Assembly: GCA_910577085.1 (NCBI GenBank)
Contig: CAJTLE010000064.1
Location: 1 to 16,237, forward strand
Reading direction: 5' to 3'
DNA: 16,237 nt
DNA from: an uncultured Allobaculum sp.
GTDB lineage: Bacteria; Bacillota_I; Bacilli_A; Erysipelotrichales; Erysipelotrichaceae
In this document: piece by piece, positions 7,293-15,703 of the stretch
Position numbering within the stretch: position 1 is the stretch's first letter
Layout of the letters: each line of letters starts with the position of its first letter
Translations under genes and position numbers: made by a program
The notes under the pieces: generated by a model
Database searches by the model: none
What the model saw: the letters and a program-made list of their open reading frames with translations, nothing else
What the model was told of the DNA's origin: nothing

Positions 7293-10145
7293 TTATTTCC
7301 GCTTTTTGCGAGATTTGATTCCAAACAGACTCAGGATTCCAGTGCCGCCCGCTGCAGCCATAAGACCAATGTTGCTCCACATTCCAGTCATTACAGCCGT
7401 CTGTGCTCCAGCTGCCCGTTTGGTTCCCGTATCTGCAAGATTTACACTTCCCGTATTGCTTCCAGTGGTATTGGTAACAGGCTTCTGTGTGGTTACCTGG
7501 GATTGTGAAGGAGTCGTTGTCGTTGTTCCTGTATCTGGAAGATTGGATCCAGGTGTTGTAGTTGGCGTATTGGGTTTTACCTGCTCAGGTGTTGGATCCG
7601 GGGTAACAATATCCTCTGATCCTTCCGGTTTTTCTGGCACTTCAGGTTTCGAGGTATCGGGTTTGTCTGGATTTTCCGGAGTATCCGGATTCTCTGGTTT
7701 ATCCGGCGTATCTGGAGTATCCGGATTTTCTGGTTTGTCTGGTGTATCTGGATTCTCTGGCTGACCCGGAGTGTCTGGAGTATCCGGATTTTCCGGTTTG
7801 TCCGGATTTTCTGGTGTATCTGGATTCTCTGGGTTTCCTGGTTTGTCAGGTGTGTCCGGATTCTCTGGCTGGTTCGGATTATCCGGAGTTCCCGGATTTT
7901 CTGGTTCTACTGGTTTTTCAGGATCCTTCTTCTTATAGAAAGCCTGAGTATAGTCAGTGAAAAGAATCGGACCCTTATTGCTGGTGGAAGAATGGGCGGC
8001 TGCTACTACCGCAATTTCCATTTCCATACTTGTCTCTCGCTGAGGTTTTGTTTCTCCACCAGGATTCCAGTTTGGACCAGTTACATGCTGCTCGTTTGCT
8101 CCGCGAGTTACACTGTCGGCCATCACTTTTCCATTAAAGGTTGCCCCTGAGGAACAGATTTTCACACTCGCTTTTGGAGCAAGAACAGAACCAAGCCATG
8201 TGGTTCCTGTAAAGTCGAGAGTTCCTGCATAGTCGCCAAAGTTGAACAGAATGTTGGCGTTATTGGCGCTCCATTCATTCTGGTTATTATTCGGTCTGAT
8301 GTTTGCGGTAAACGTCAGGGCTTCTTTAGAATTTAATTTTTCCAGTCCGGTTACATTGACCAGGACCTTATCCGAAGATTCATTCATTCCATCAAAGATA
8401 AAATGCATTCCATGACCACCATTCATGGTGCTGTTGCATAAATCATTGATATCTAAGGATACGACTTTGTATCCATCCGCATTTCTGGTCTTCGATGCGC
8501 AGTTGATTCTGATTGTTCCATTTACATTCTTATTCGATTCATCGACAGACAGAGTGTCAGCCTGTGCTTTGAGACTTACCGCATAAGAACTTAACTGACT
8601 CAGTGCCCGGTCGAAATTGATTGGCTGGGTCGCATTCAAGATGTGAATTGGCTTATTGCTGTCTACTGTGACTGTTGTCGATCCCGACTGAACATCAATC
8701 ACAGGGGTATTCGAATTTGACTGATTCTGACCAATCTCAAATTCGCCGCCTAAAATCAGATACGATCCATGTGGCAGCAATTGTGCATTGGTATTTCCTT
8801 CAATGTGAATCTTTCCACTCTCCGAAAAAGAGCCAATGTAGCTTAAATCCCGGTAGGAATAATCAAGAGCAGATGTTCCAGCACTGCCGTTATTGTGGGT
8901 GATATGATCTCCAATCCCAACAATCTGGTTCAGGGAGTTGAAGTTCAATGTCTCAACCGCAATATTCGCATTGGAATGAAATACGCCATTCGCACCCCAA
9001 TAGCCAGGATCTGCGGTATAGGTTTTCGCAAAAATGCCATACCATCCAGCATCACCCAGGCCGTTCTTTCCATCACTGTAAAGAAAGTCAGCCGCCCATT
9101 CTTCGTTGCCTGCAATCTCATCTGGATCAGCAGGTGTTCCTGTCGAACCGCCTTCGCTTTCTTCATCGATCAGCTTCAGGGTAAATTTTTCGCCGTCTGC
9201 CAGTTCAATATTGGGCAGCGTATAGTCAGTCTTATCGGTAATTTGGACTTCGTGGTTCTCCGTTGTTCCATTATGATGCTGGATCTGAACCGTGATGGAA
9301 TCCGAAGTACTTACGATTGGATCCGAAAGATGGAGATCAATGTTCGCATTATACTTTCCATTCACTCCATTTTTCAGAAGAACCGTAGATCCAGTAATTT
9401 TTGGGAGAGCTAAAGAGTGAGCAGCCAGACGGGCAGCCGTCTTTTCCGTATTCATTTTGACGGTAACCGTACCTGGTGTGATCGTATAAATGTTTTCTAC
9501 ATAGGATGTTGTATGGTTTGGCGTCCGGTCAGACTCGTTTTCCGGTCTGAGTGGCTTTGTGGTATCCGGTTCCAGATGCTCTTCTGGAATCCGTTCATTA
9601 TTTTCATCGTAAACCCAGTGGATCCGGTGCGTAACCGTATAGGTCGTCCCATTGTCGTCCAGAGAAAACGTATAGGTAATCTCTTCCGCAATAATTCTTC
9701 CGTTTTCATCGTAAATATACTTTGGTTCCGATACGGAGTCTGGTCTCAGACCACTGACATCAGGAATCTCCTCTTCCAGCAGATCGCCAGTGACATCTGT
9801 TTCCAGCTCTGTCCAGGTATAACTTCCATCTTCATTTTCGATCGCATCCTCTGGAATCTCGATCGAAGAAATGAATTTCTTCGTTACAACATGTTGATAC
9901 TCTGAATTTCCTGGGTTTCCAGAATCATTCATTTCAGGAATCTTGATCTCAATGCCCTCTTCAGGTAACGCAACATTTTTCATGTTCTGTTTTTCAATCT
10001 GATCAAAAGAACCAAATTCATTCGAATTCACTTCTTGAAAAATCTCTTCCTTGGCCAGTACAGCTTCTGGCAGCATGCCAAGGACCATGGTTGCTGAGAT
10101 AAGACTCGCATAAATTTTCTTAAAGGATAGATTGTGCTTTTTCAT
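7293..10145 (-). CDS. Choice-of-anchor A domain surface protein with PENPDTP stalk
   Basis: This is a secreted surface protein of 950 aa, a likely adhesin. The signal peptide covers residues 1-31 (MKKHNLSFKK..., cut after VLA). Residues 32-345 are acidic beta-type sequence with YIYDENGR and WVYDENNER, which I do not assign. Residues about 345-693 match the choice-of-anchor A domain. It opens around GLGDAGWYGIFAKTY and closes with TWLGSVLAPKAS, GKVMADSVTRG and NEQH. The family is seen with several different surface anchors, hence its name. Residues about 742-836 are a Pro-Glu-Asn-Pro-Asp-Thr repeat stalk. LPDTG lies at 869-873 and LADTG at 903-907. The end is a hydrophobic segment (GLMAAAGGTGILSLFGI) and a KSRKKRK tail. 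AAAGG lies 8 nt before the ATG. Its terminator is at 7127-7166. LADTG, 48 residues from the C-terminus, is the better-placed sorting signal although LPDTG is canonical. Confidence 0.93.
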   Translation of the reverse strand: MKKHNLSFKKIYASLISATMVLGMLPEAVLAKEEIFQEVNSNEFGSFDQIEKQNMKNVALPEEGIEIKIPEMNDSGNPGNSEYQHVVTKKFISSIEIPEDAIENEDGSYTWTELETDVTGDLLEEEIPDVSGLRPDSVSEPKYIYDENGRIIAEEITYTFSLDDNGTTYTVTHRIHWVYDENNERIPEEHLEPDTTKPLRPENESDRTPNHTTSYVENIYTITPGTVTVKMNTEKTAARLAAHSLALPKITGSTVLLKNGVNGKYNANIDLHLSDPIVSTSDSITVQIQHHNGTTENHEVQITDKTDYTLPNIELADGEKFTLKLIDEESEGGSTGTPADPDEIAGNEEWAADFLYSDGKNGLGDAGWYGIFAKTYTADPGYWGANGVFHSNANIAVETLNFNSLNQIVGIGDHITHNNGSAGTSALDYSYRDLSYIGSFSESGKIHIEGNTNAQLLPHGSYLILGGEFEIGQNQSNSNTPVIDVQSGSTTVTVDSNKPIHILNATQPINFDRALSQLSSYAVSLKAQADTLSVDESNKNVNGTIRINCASKTRNADGYKVVSLDINDLCNSTMNGGHGMHFIFDGMNESSDKVLVNVTGLEKLNSKEALTFTANIRPNNNQNEWSANNANILFNFGDYAGTLDFTGTTWLGSVLAPKASVKICSSGATFNGKVMADSVTRGANEQHVTGPNWNPGGETKPQRETSMEMEIAVVAAAHSSTSNKGPILFTDYTQAFYKKKDPEKPVEPENPGTPDNPNQPENPDTPDKPGNPENPDTPENPDKPENPDTPDTPGQPENPDTPDKPENPDTPDTPDKPENPDTPENPDKPDTSKPEVPEKPEGSEDIVTPDPTPEQVKPNTPTTTPGSNLPDTGTTTTTPSQSQVTTQKPVTNTTGSNTGSVNLADTGTKRAAGAQTAVMTGMWSNIGLMAAAGGTGILSLFGIKSRKKRK
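7640..7920 (-). repeat. Tandem PENPDTPDKP-coding repeats
   Basis: About 280 bp of near-identical blocks of 9 to 30 bp, built on TCCGGATTTTCTGG and TCTGGTGTATCTGG-type units, encode variations of PENPDTPDKP. The protein segment is uncharged overall except for Asp/Glu/Lys, rich in Pro, and likely extended as a wall-spanning stalk. The near-identity at DNA level makes it prone to slippage or recombination in multiples of three bases, so stalk length may differ between strains. Confidence 0.85.
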
Positions 10146-10400
10146 CTTCAGTACCTTTCATTGAATAAGCTGCGTTTCGAGACAGATGTCTTCAACTACA
10201 GATTTCAAATGAATCCGTACCTCAGGCCACGCTCGCGATTTGCTGTCAATTCCAGTGCATGGAACACATTCAGCGCACAGCTGTCCTGTAGTTTATAAAA
10301 GCGTTGTGTAAAAAGCAACAGTTCCCACACAAAAAGAACATATTTAAAGTCCTGATTAGATGAAAATCATTACAAATATGCGAATCTTTGTTTTCGGTAA
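10146..10400 (-). other. Leader/upstream region of the choice-of-anchor A gene
   Basis: These 255 bp hold no gene. Two nested inverted repeats are visible: TTCCA/TGGAA around GTGCA (10250-10264) inside GCTGT/ACAGC (10242-10246 and 10277-10281). They would form a branched or bulged hairpin in the transcript. On the minus strand TTGCTT, 15 bp, TATAAA (about 10314-10288) is a weak promoter candidate. The half palindrome ATATGTTC near 10337-10344 resembles half of a LexA box but is not a full site. Confidence 0.3.
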
Positions 10401-10612
10401 CCCATTACATCTTATCGGATTTAATAATCTGTTTTTCATTGACAATTTCGAACATGGAAGCTATTCGCATTTTGATCCTTTGCAATAATCTATCCTGGTA
10501 TTTAGACCGGCTTATGAGGTCAACATTCCAGAATTCATAGATAAAAATTTCTGACATATGGATGACCAATATTGTTAATAAGATTATTTGGAAATCTCTT
10601 GTACTCAAACTG

Positions 10613-10664
10613 AAAAAAGCCTCCGAATCAATGAGTCTAGAAGACTTCAAATTAATTCAGAGGC
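10613..10664 (-). terminator. Rho-independent terminator of the vWA gene
   Basis: On the minus strand GCCTCTGAAT (10664-10655) pairs with ATTCGGAGGC (10628-10619), with one mismatch, around a long loop that contains a further AGTCT/AGACT hairpin. Six T residues follow (10618-10613). It starts about 68 nt after the stop codon of the 1160-aa gene. Confidence 0.85.
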
Positions 10665-10731
10665 TGTATGTATTGATTTCTGTTATTTCATTGAATCGCA
10701 ATAGTAACAGAGCAATTCAATATTGTGCTTC

Positions 10732-13700
10732 TTACTTGTTGAGCGATTTCTTGTTGCCAGATTTTCTCCGTTTATTGAACGAATATCCAGCCGCAGCAAG
10801 TCCCGCACCAGAACCTGCAAATAATAAGGCATAAGCTCCTGCTCCTGTCATTACACCAGTACTTACTGATTTTGAACCGGTAGCAGCTTTTGTTATGGTA
10901 GGACTTCCAGAGGTTGTCGTCGTATTAGACTTGCTCGTTGTAGATCCACCAGAAGGAGTTCCCATTGTATCACTCAAATTGATACCACTCGGAGTCCGGT
11001 TCGTGGATCCATTTGGGGTATTTGTTGCGGTTCCAGTATTTGGAATCTGATTTGGGATCTGGTTTGTAATATTGTTCGTAGTGTTATTTATGGTTGGCGG
11101 GCAGCTCGTACCACTCGGACAGGCAGGTTGTTCTGGTTTTGTTGGAGTCGTTGTACCCTTTTTCGTATTTACGAACTCTGCTACCGGGATAGCGTCCGTA
11201 TTGGTCAAAGTTGTTATCTCTCGTCCATCATTTCCGTTAACCGTTGTTGTATAATCTTTTGAATAATCCATTTCGGTCTGGGTGATTTTTGCTCCGAGAG
11301 GAAGACCGGTTACAGTAATTTTTTGACCGTGCTTCAATGTCAGTAAGCTTTCCCCTTTGTCATTCAAAACTAACCGTCCATTATCAGGGCTCTCTACATC
11401 ATCAACAATGGAATCCCCAACATAGATATAGCTTTCTCCTGCTAATGGAGAATCATCCTTATCTGTAATTTTTACAGTGAACTGGAATTCTTTATCCTGT
11501 TCTTCCTGATCTAAATTATCTGCGACAACTTCTTTAGATAAAGAAGCACAATATGGATTTGGAACTTCTAAAAGACCATTGTTGCCTAAATATACAGTGA
11601 CTTCATTTGAACCGTCTTGAGCAAAAGAAGGAACAAATGAGTAGGCTGCAGTCTTTGTACCATTCTTTTCTTTCTGTCGAACAAACGCATCCAAACGTCC
11701 AGCACGAGAAGCCCCAATCTTGGTATAAATACCATCTTCAAGTTCTTCAACTGCACCCTTTAATTGATCAGCAGTTCTTTCAACGGTTGTTTCTGTGTAT
11801 CCAACATGATCTCCTGCATAGCCATGAGTGACATCATCGCTGACAAAATAGTCAACTTTCAAATAATAGTTTCCTGCTCTAAGGCTGGATTCATTGATCA
11901 TGTCATCAATTCTAACAGGTTCTTCACAGGTTGCATCCTTGTAAATCTTCCGATTTTTCTGGAAAAAGTAATATCGGTTATTTGCATTCGGAGTGAAGTT
12001 AACTGTTGTATCACCGAGTGTTATATCCTGATCTAAAAGATCATCTCGAATTAATCCGGATAAATCCTTCAGTTTCGTATATCGGTTGCTGTAGAACTGA
12101 ATATTTCCGTTTGTAGTAATATGGTTTACTTTATAATTCTCATCAATCTTTGCCAGATCAATTGAATTACCAACTTTCAGCTGATCCTGGATACCCACTG
12201 TATATAAAACTCGCAACGGTGTTGTTGTATACCGAGAAGAAGTATAGGATTTCATTTGGATTGAATTATCCAAATTCTCTGTCTGATCTTCTTCTAACAG
12301 ATCCTGGAATTCGCCATTCTCATTGTTCTCTTCGCTTTCTTCGCTGCGGTCTGGTGCTCCAACCTCAATCTCATCATGTCGTAAAGGTAAAAGTGCCTGT
12401 GGTATTTCTATAACAAGTGTCTCAAGAAGATGCCCATCTTCATCAGTTTCCTTATCGACTCTTATAAGCAATTGATCAATATCAATTTCATTGTTTGTAA
12501 TTGGATGCTTAGGAGTTACTTGACCTGCTGCCAGAGTCAATTTATATGTTCCATCAGATTGTTCTGTTACATCGTAACGAGTACCTGACCACAGTACGCC
12601 CTTTATATCTTTGACCTCCATGTATTCTCCAATGGGGTCGGTATAAATCATTGCACTCTGTTGACCACCAGTAGACTGAGCCACTGCATAGAATGCTTCA
12701 CTTCTTACCTGGCTTAGAATTCCTTCAAAAATGGAATCTAACTCTGTAAAATCATTTTGATAATAGTAATCATCGATAAAATTGAAATCTTCTTCAGTTA
12801 TTGATTCCAGAGCAGAAGGAAGACGCCCAATCTGGGTAGTTGTATTATCTGGCTTATGAACAGGAAGAATAAATTGGTTTCCTTCCTGATAAGCTTCCCA
12901 TACTTTATGGGCGAGTCGAATGGCATTCCGTTTAAAATACGGATCATTATCCCAATTACCATGGTGACCGTCCTTACCATCCCCCTGCTGAAAGAAATCA
13001 TTTATTTTATACTCAGGACTATTTTCATTTTTATTGTTTTTGAACTTTGCCTCGTTATTAGAAGCAATTATTAAATTATAGTCAAATTCATAGTCTGTAT
13101 AATTCTCTGAGTTTTCAGGATTGCTACTATATGAATCTAGTTTTTCTTGATTAAAGTCCTTTGGATTTAAAAGAGCATTGTAATAACTTGCATCATACAC
13201 TTCATTTCCAATAACACCAATTGTATAAGATTTTAATTCAGTATCGCTGTAAGCTTTGTTAACTTCTTTTGTCCAATAAGCCCCTGCCAGAATAGTGCTG
13301 ACAATCGTTGCCGGCTGACCAAAAAGATTTCCTTCATATTTTGTATGGGCATCAGAAAGTTCCCACCAATTCCCTGCATTGAAGTTTGTTGGATATCCAT
13401 CCGTAATTAGAATTGCCACTGGCTGTCGAGTAACTTGATTTCCAAATTGGTCAAGTGTTACTTTATCTTCCGCTTCAGCTAAATTTTTCAGGCCTTGAAT
13501 CCATGCTCCCTGAGTATAGGTTCCACTACCTGTTGTAAAGCTTCCACCTTCATCTAAATTAATACCAACTTCCCAATGATGGTCAGTTTTTTCAACTGGC
13601 TCTGCTAATAAATCCCCATCCCATGTATAAGTTCCAAGCTGAAGAATCGTATCGACATTAGCGTTATAAGTGACTAATCCCATTCGCGATCCAGGTGCAC

Positions 13701-14214
13701 ACGTCTTTTTAAACTTACTGAATAAGAAATTCAATGCCCGTATGGCATCTGGCATTTTATTTTCCCCATAACCTTTATCCATAGATGAAGAACAATCCAG
13801 CATTACCATAAGGTCAATTGGCTGCATGCTTTCCCCAGTTATCGATCTGGTACTGCCTAAAAAAGATGCAGACACTAAGAAATCCGAATCATTTTGGAAG
13901 GTATGATTCGCTTTCGTAGTCTCATCGTCAGTATCACGAGTATCCATTACTACATCATCAGTAAATACTGATTTATCTGCCCAGATGCGTCCTGCATATC
14001 GGCTGGTTGTCGCACCTGGGTATTCTTCATTTGCCATAAGGTTGATATAGCCATCGCTGGTATCGATATCAGAAACTTTGGTTACTTGTGGATCAGTTTC
14101 AGCAGCTTTAAGAGTAATGCTGCTAGTTCCAATTCCTGTTCCAAACAATGTAATGCAAAGTAACAGGCTGGTTATTTTGTACAAGAAATTAGACAACCGT
14201 TTATCTGATTTCAT
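10732..14214 (-). CDS. vWA-domain surface adhesin with Spy0128-like isopeptide domain
   Basis: This is a secreted surface protein of 1160 aa resembling Gram-positive pilus-tip adhesins. The signal peptide runs to about residue 37 (cut near ITLKA). The von Willebrand A domain starts around residue 130. It has LMVMLDCSSSMD with D140, S142 and S144 forming the DxSxS metal site, and ILITDGYP with D272. Long insertions follow before the last helix (FTELDSIFEGILSQV), as in vWA pilus tips. Residues about 885-1020 match a Spy0128/DUF7601-like domain: LSKEV with K894, then GLPLGAKITQTE and EFVNT with N1016. K894 and N1016 are candidate isopeptide partners. A low-complexity region has ACPSGTSC and IPNTG (1057-1061). 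The end is a hydrophobic segment and a KRRKSGNKK tail. IPNTG is 104 residues from the end, too far for a normal sorting signal. AAGGAG lies 10 nt before the ATG. A structured leader precedes it and a terminator follows. Confidence 0.93.
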   Translation of the reverse strand: MKSDKRLSNFLYKITSLLLCITLFGTGIGTSSITLKAAETDPQVTKVSDIDTSDGYINLMANEEYPGATTSRYAGRIWADKSVFTDDVVMDTRDTDDETTKANHTFQNDSDFLVSASFLGSTRSITGESMQPIDLMVMLDCSSSMDKGYGENKMPDAIRALNFLFSKFKKTCAPGSRMGLVTYNANVDTILQLGTYTWDGDLLAEPVEKTDHHWEVGINLDEGGSFTTGSGTYTQGAWIQGLKNLAEAEDKVTLDQFGNQVTRQPVAILITDGYPTNFNAGNWWELSDAHTKYEGNLFGQPATIVSTILAGAYWTKEVNKAYSDTELKSYTIGVIGNEVYDASYYNALLNPKDFNQEKLDSYSSNPENSENYTDYEFDYNLIIASNNEAKFKNNKNENSPEYKINDFFQQGDGKDGHHGNWDNDPYFKRNAIRLAHKVWEAYQEGNQFILPVHKPDNTTTQIGRLPSALESITEEDFNFIDDYYYQNDFTELDSIFEGILSQVRSEAFYAVAQSTGGQQSAMIYTDPIGEYMEVKDIKGVLWSGTRYDVTEQSDGTYKLTLAAGQVTPKHPITNNEIDIDQLLIRVDKETDEDGHLLETLVIEIPQALLPLRHDEIEVGAPDRSEESEENNENGEFQDLLEEDQTENLDNSIQMKSYTSSRYTTTPLRVLYTVGIQDQLKVGNSIDLAKIDENYKVNHITTNGNIQFYSNRYTKLKDLSGLIRDDLLDQDITLGDTTVNFTPNANNRYYFFQKNRKIYKDATCEEPVRIDDMINESSLRAGNYYLKVDYFVSDDVTHGYAGDHVGYTETTVERTADQLKGAVEELEDGIYTKIGASRAGRLDAFVRQKEKNGTKTAAYSFVPSFAQDGSNEVTVYLGNNGLLEVPNPYCASLSKEVVADNLDQEEQDKEFQFTVKITDKDDSPLAGESYIYVGDSIVDDVESPDNGRLVLNDKGESLLTLKHGQKITVTGLPLGAKITQTEMDYSKDYTTTVNGNDGREITTLTNTDAIPVAEFVNTKKGTTTPTKPEQPACPSGTSCPPTINNTTNNITNQIPNQIPNTGTATNTPNGSTNRTPSGINLSDTMGTPSGGSTTSKSNTTTTSGSPTITKAATGSKSVSTGVMTGAGAYALLFAGSGAGLAAAGYSFNKRRKSGNKKSLNK

Positions 14215-14310
14215 GGTTGGAATTCTCCTTTTCTTTATTCTTGATTGCTGAATCCATTTCAGATCGAACCTATTTTTTTCGTTATCTAAAGGAGTTTTTC
14301 ATTTTTATTT

Positions 14311-14412
14311 GATTGATTCTCCTGCCTGATGCGGTAGTCGTACCGCGTATCATCTAAATCCTTTGATTTGATAACGGGTGAGCAGGGAGAACCCCTTCTA
14401 GTTATCTGAAAT
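14311..14412 (-). ncRNA. Structured 5' leader of the vWA gene, possible pseudoknot
   Basis: On the minus strand, 100-190 nt before the start codon, several paired elements crowd together. GCGGTA/TACCGC has a 4-nt loop (14346-14331) and is a perfect hairpin. GATAAC (14406-14401) pairs with GTTATC (14375-14370). AAATC/GATTT with a 4-nt loop lies between them. TTCTCCCTGC (14391-14382), inside the GATAAC stem, is complementary to GCAGGAGAA (14325-14317) outside it, with one bulge. Together these pairings make a pseudoknot, or two exclusive folds. I do not recognise a known riboswitch class. Confidence 0.4.
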
Positions 14413-14620
14413 CTATTTCAATCAAGGAATGAATCCAGGAAACCGAAGACCACAAGGTGAGGTCAATATTGATTTTTCATTGGGCTGCAATGCAAACTTC
14501 AATACAGATCAACTCATCAGGTGTCTTCTGTCTGCCGGAAGCGTGTATAGAGCTGATTATTCTTTCAAACAATCAGTTCCTATCGTTACAAAGTATGGTT
14601 CTGGCCTTAGTTTTTGCATG

Positions 14621-14652
14621 AAAATCCAAGAAGAGGCTGGTCTCTCTGGATT
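14621..14652 (-). terminator. Weak terminator-like hairpin upstream of the vWA gene
   Basis: On the minus strand AATCCA (14652-14647) pairs with TGGATT (14628-14623), extended by GAG/CTC and GA/TC pairs with bulges, and followed by TTTT (14624-14621). The T tract is short and no minus-strand gene is evident upstream, so its role is unclear. Confidence 0.3.
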
Positions 14653-15178
14653 CTGAAGATCAAAATAGCCATTCACGAGTTCACAATCCTCGAGGTTTTG
14701 ATTCAAAATGAATTTCTTCTTTGATTAATGAGTGGATTTGCTTTTTTGCATGACATTCTGATCAGTCAGTCTGTCAGTTTATCAACCAGATTTGTCTTCA
14801 AATCCGCTCTGACTCATTTATCCCCCTTGAGTGTTTAAGCAGTTTTGAAAAAGAAAGAAGTGAAAGAAGAACAAAACAGTCCTTCAAAACGTGAATGCTT
14901 CTTTAATCTGTGTTCTGCAACTAAGCACTAAACCGAACTTTGTTTATTCTTATGATCAATCGTTTATTATTTTGTTAACGATAAAAGCATTCTTATTAAC
15001 ATGAATAAAACAATATCATTTGTCGTTTTTAACTCATTTCCGTCTAATTTCTGAATTCCATGGGGTTTCAGAGCATTGATTTGAGCGATTAATGCGTATT
15101 ATAAAATAATAATTCAATCTAAATTAGGCAATATATGCGCATTTTAAAAAGTGCAAATTACTCTTAGACGGAGTGAGT
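14653..15178. other. AT-rich intergenic region, no gene seen
   Basis: Stops are frequent in all frames. The only translation signal is on the minus strand: AAGGGGGATAA followed by ATG at 14817, giving an 11-codon ORF (MSQSGFEDKSG) ending at 14782. It is too short to support as a gene. A plus-strand promoter candidate lies at 15076-15105. Confidence 0.5.
15076..15105 (+). promoter_or_regulatory. Possible sigma-A promoter, plus strand
   Basis: TTGATT (15076-15081), an 18-bp spacer and TATAAA (15100-15105) resemble a vegetative promoter. It points toward GGAG (15170-15173) and ATGs at 15179 and 15183, which start a possible decayed reading frame. In AT-rich DNA such matches arise often by chance. 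Confidence 0.3.
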
Positions 15179-15554
15179 ATGGATGATCAGAATAATTTAC
15201 TTTTTGTTCATCCTTTGGTTAATCAATGGCTCTTCAAAATCAGCGCATTTTGATTGCCACAAACAACAACACAATTATCTTTCCAACCATGTCTTGTCTT
15301 TGATCGAGCAATATTTCATGGAAATTGAAAGAAGATCAATTACTAAGAATAATGAATGTTCTGATTCGAATTCTCTGCTTTCTGCGTTCAAACCTGGAAT
15401 GGAGTTTTCTCCTTCAACACCAAACTGAGCCGGTTACCTCCCAGACAGTGAGAATTCTACAAAAGAGAATCTCATTCAGGCAGCCATCAGAGGTTGCCTT
15501 GACTTTAATCTCTGTGACTTACCTTCTAGAAGGCACATTAAAAAGAACTTTTAA
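15179..15554 (+). pseudogene. Possible decayed ORF of unknown function
   Basis: GGAG at 15170-15173 precedes two ATGs in different frames. The first (15179) gives 24 codons, MDDQNNLLFVHPLVNQWLFK and so on, ending at 15253. The second (15183) runs 81 codons to TGA at 15426-15428. It then continues open in the same frame for 41 more codons, including ENLIQAAIRGCLDFNLCD, to TAA at 15552-15554. A promoter, a ribosome binding site and two adjoining open segments suggest a former gene of about 120 codons broken by a frameshift and a stop. I cannot identify a family, and chance openness is possible. Confidence 0.25.
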
Positions 15555-15703
15555 ATCATCTGATTTGAATTGTTTATATATTGTATTGTTGCTTACGTAA
15601 TCTGATCTTCTGGTCTTTTTTCTAATCCGTATTCTGCTTGTATGAAATTATAAGAAATATCAAAATTCGGACTTTTCCTGCTTTTGCTTGATCTAAGACT
15701 GGA

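Noticed and set aside
7306..7764. A 152-codon plus-strand open frame rich in Gly, Ser, Val and Phe
   Set aside because: It is the antisense of the PENPDTP repeat and C-terminus of the choice-of-anchor A gene. The GVSGFSG pattern is simply the complement of the Pro codons, and the minus-strand gene has clear domains.
10333..10344. A second LexA-like site (GAACATATTTAA) upstream of the choice-of-anchor A gene
   Set aside because: Only one half matches (9 of 12 positions overall), the palindrome is broken, and no good promoter overlaps it.
10405..10650. An 81-codon minus-strand frame with a hydrophobic stretch
   Set aside because: It begins at a TTG inside the terminator hairpin of the vWA gene, has no ribosome binding site and matches nothing known to me.
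14331..14350. GTACCGCG on the plus strand, resembling a T-box antiterminator
   Set aside because: There is no specifier stem, no downstream aminoacyl-tRNA or amino-acid gene on that strand, and the conserved UGG is altered. The sequence is explained by the minus-strand hairpin.
14429..14656. A 75-codon plus-strand ORF beginning MNPGNRRPQGEVN
   Set aside because: An AAGGA lies near the ATG, but the protein has no recognisable motif, its end overlaps a hairpin and it is antisense to the upstream part of the vWA leader. The support is too weak to call it.
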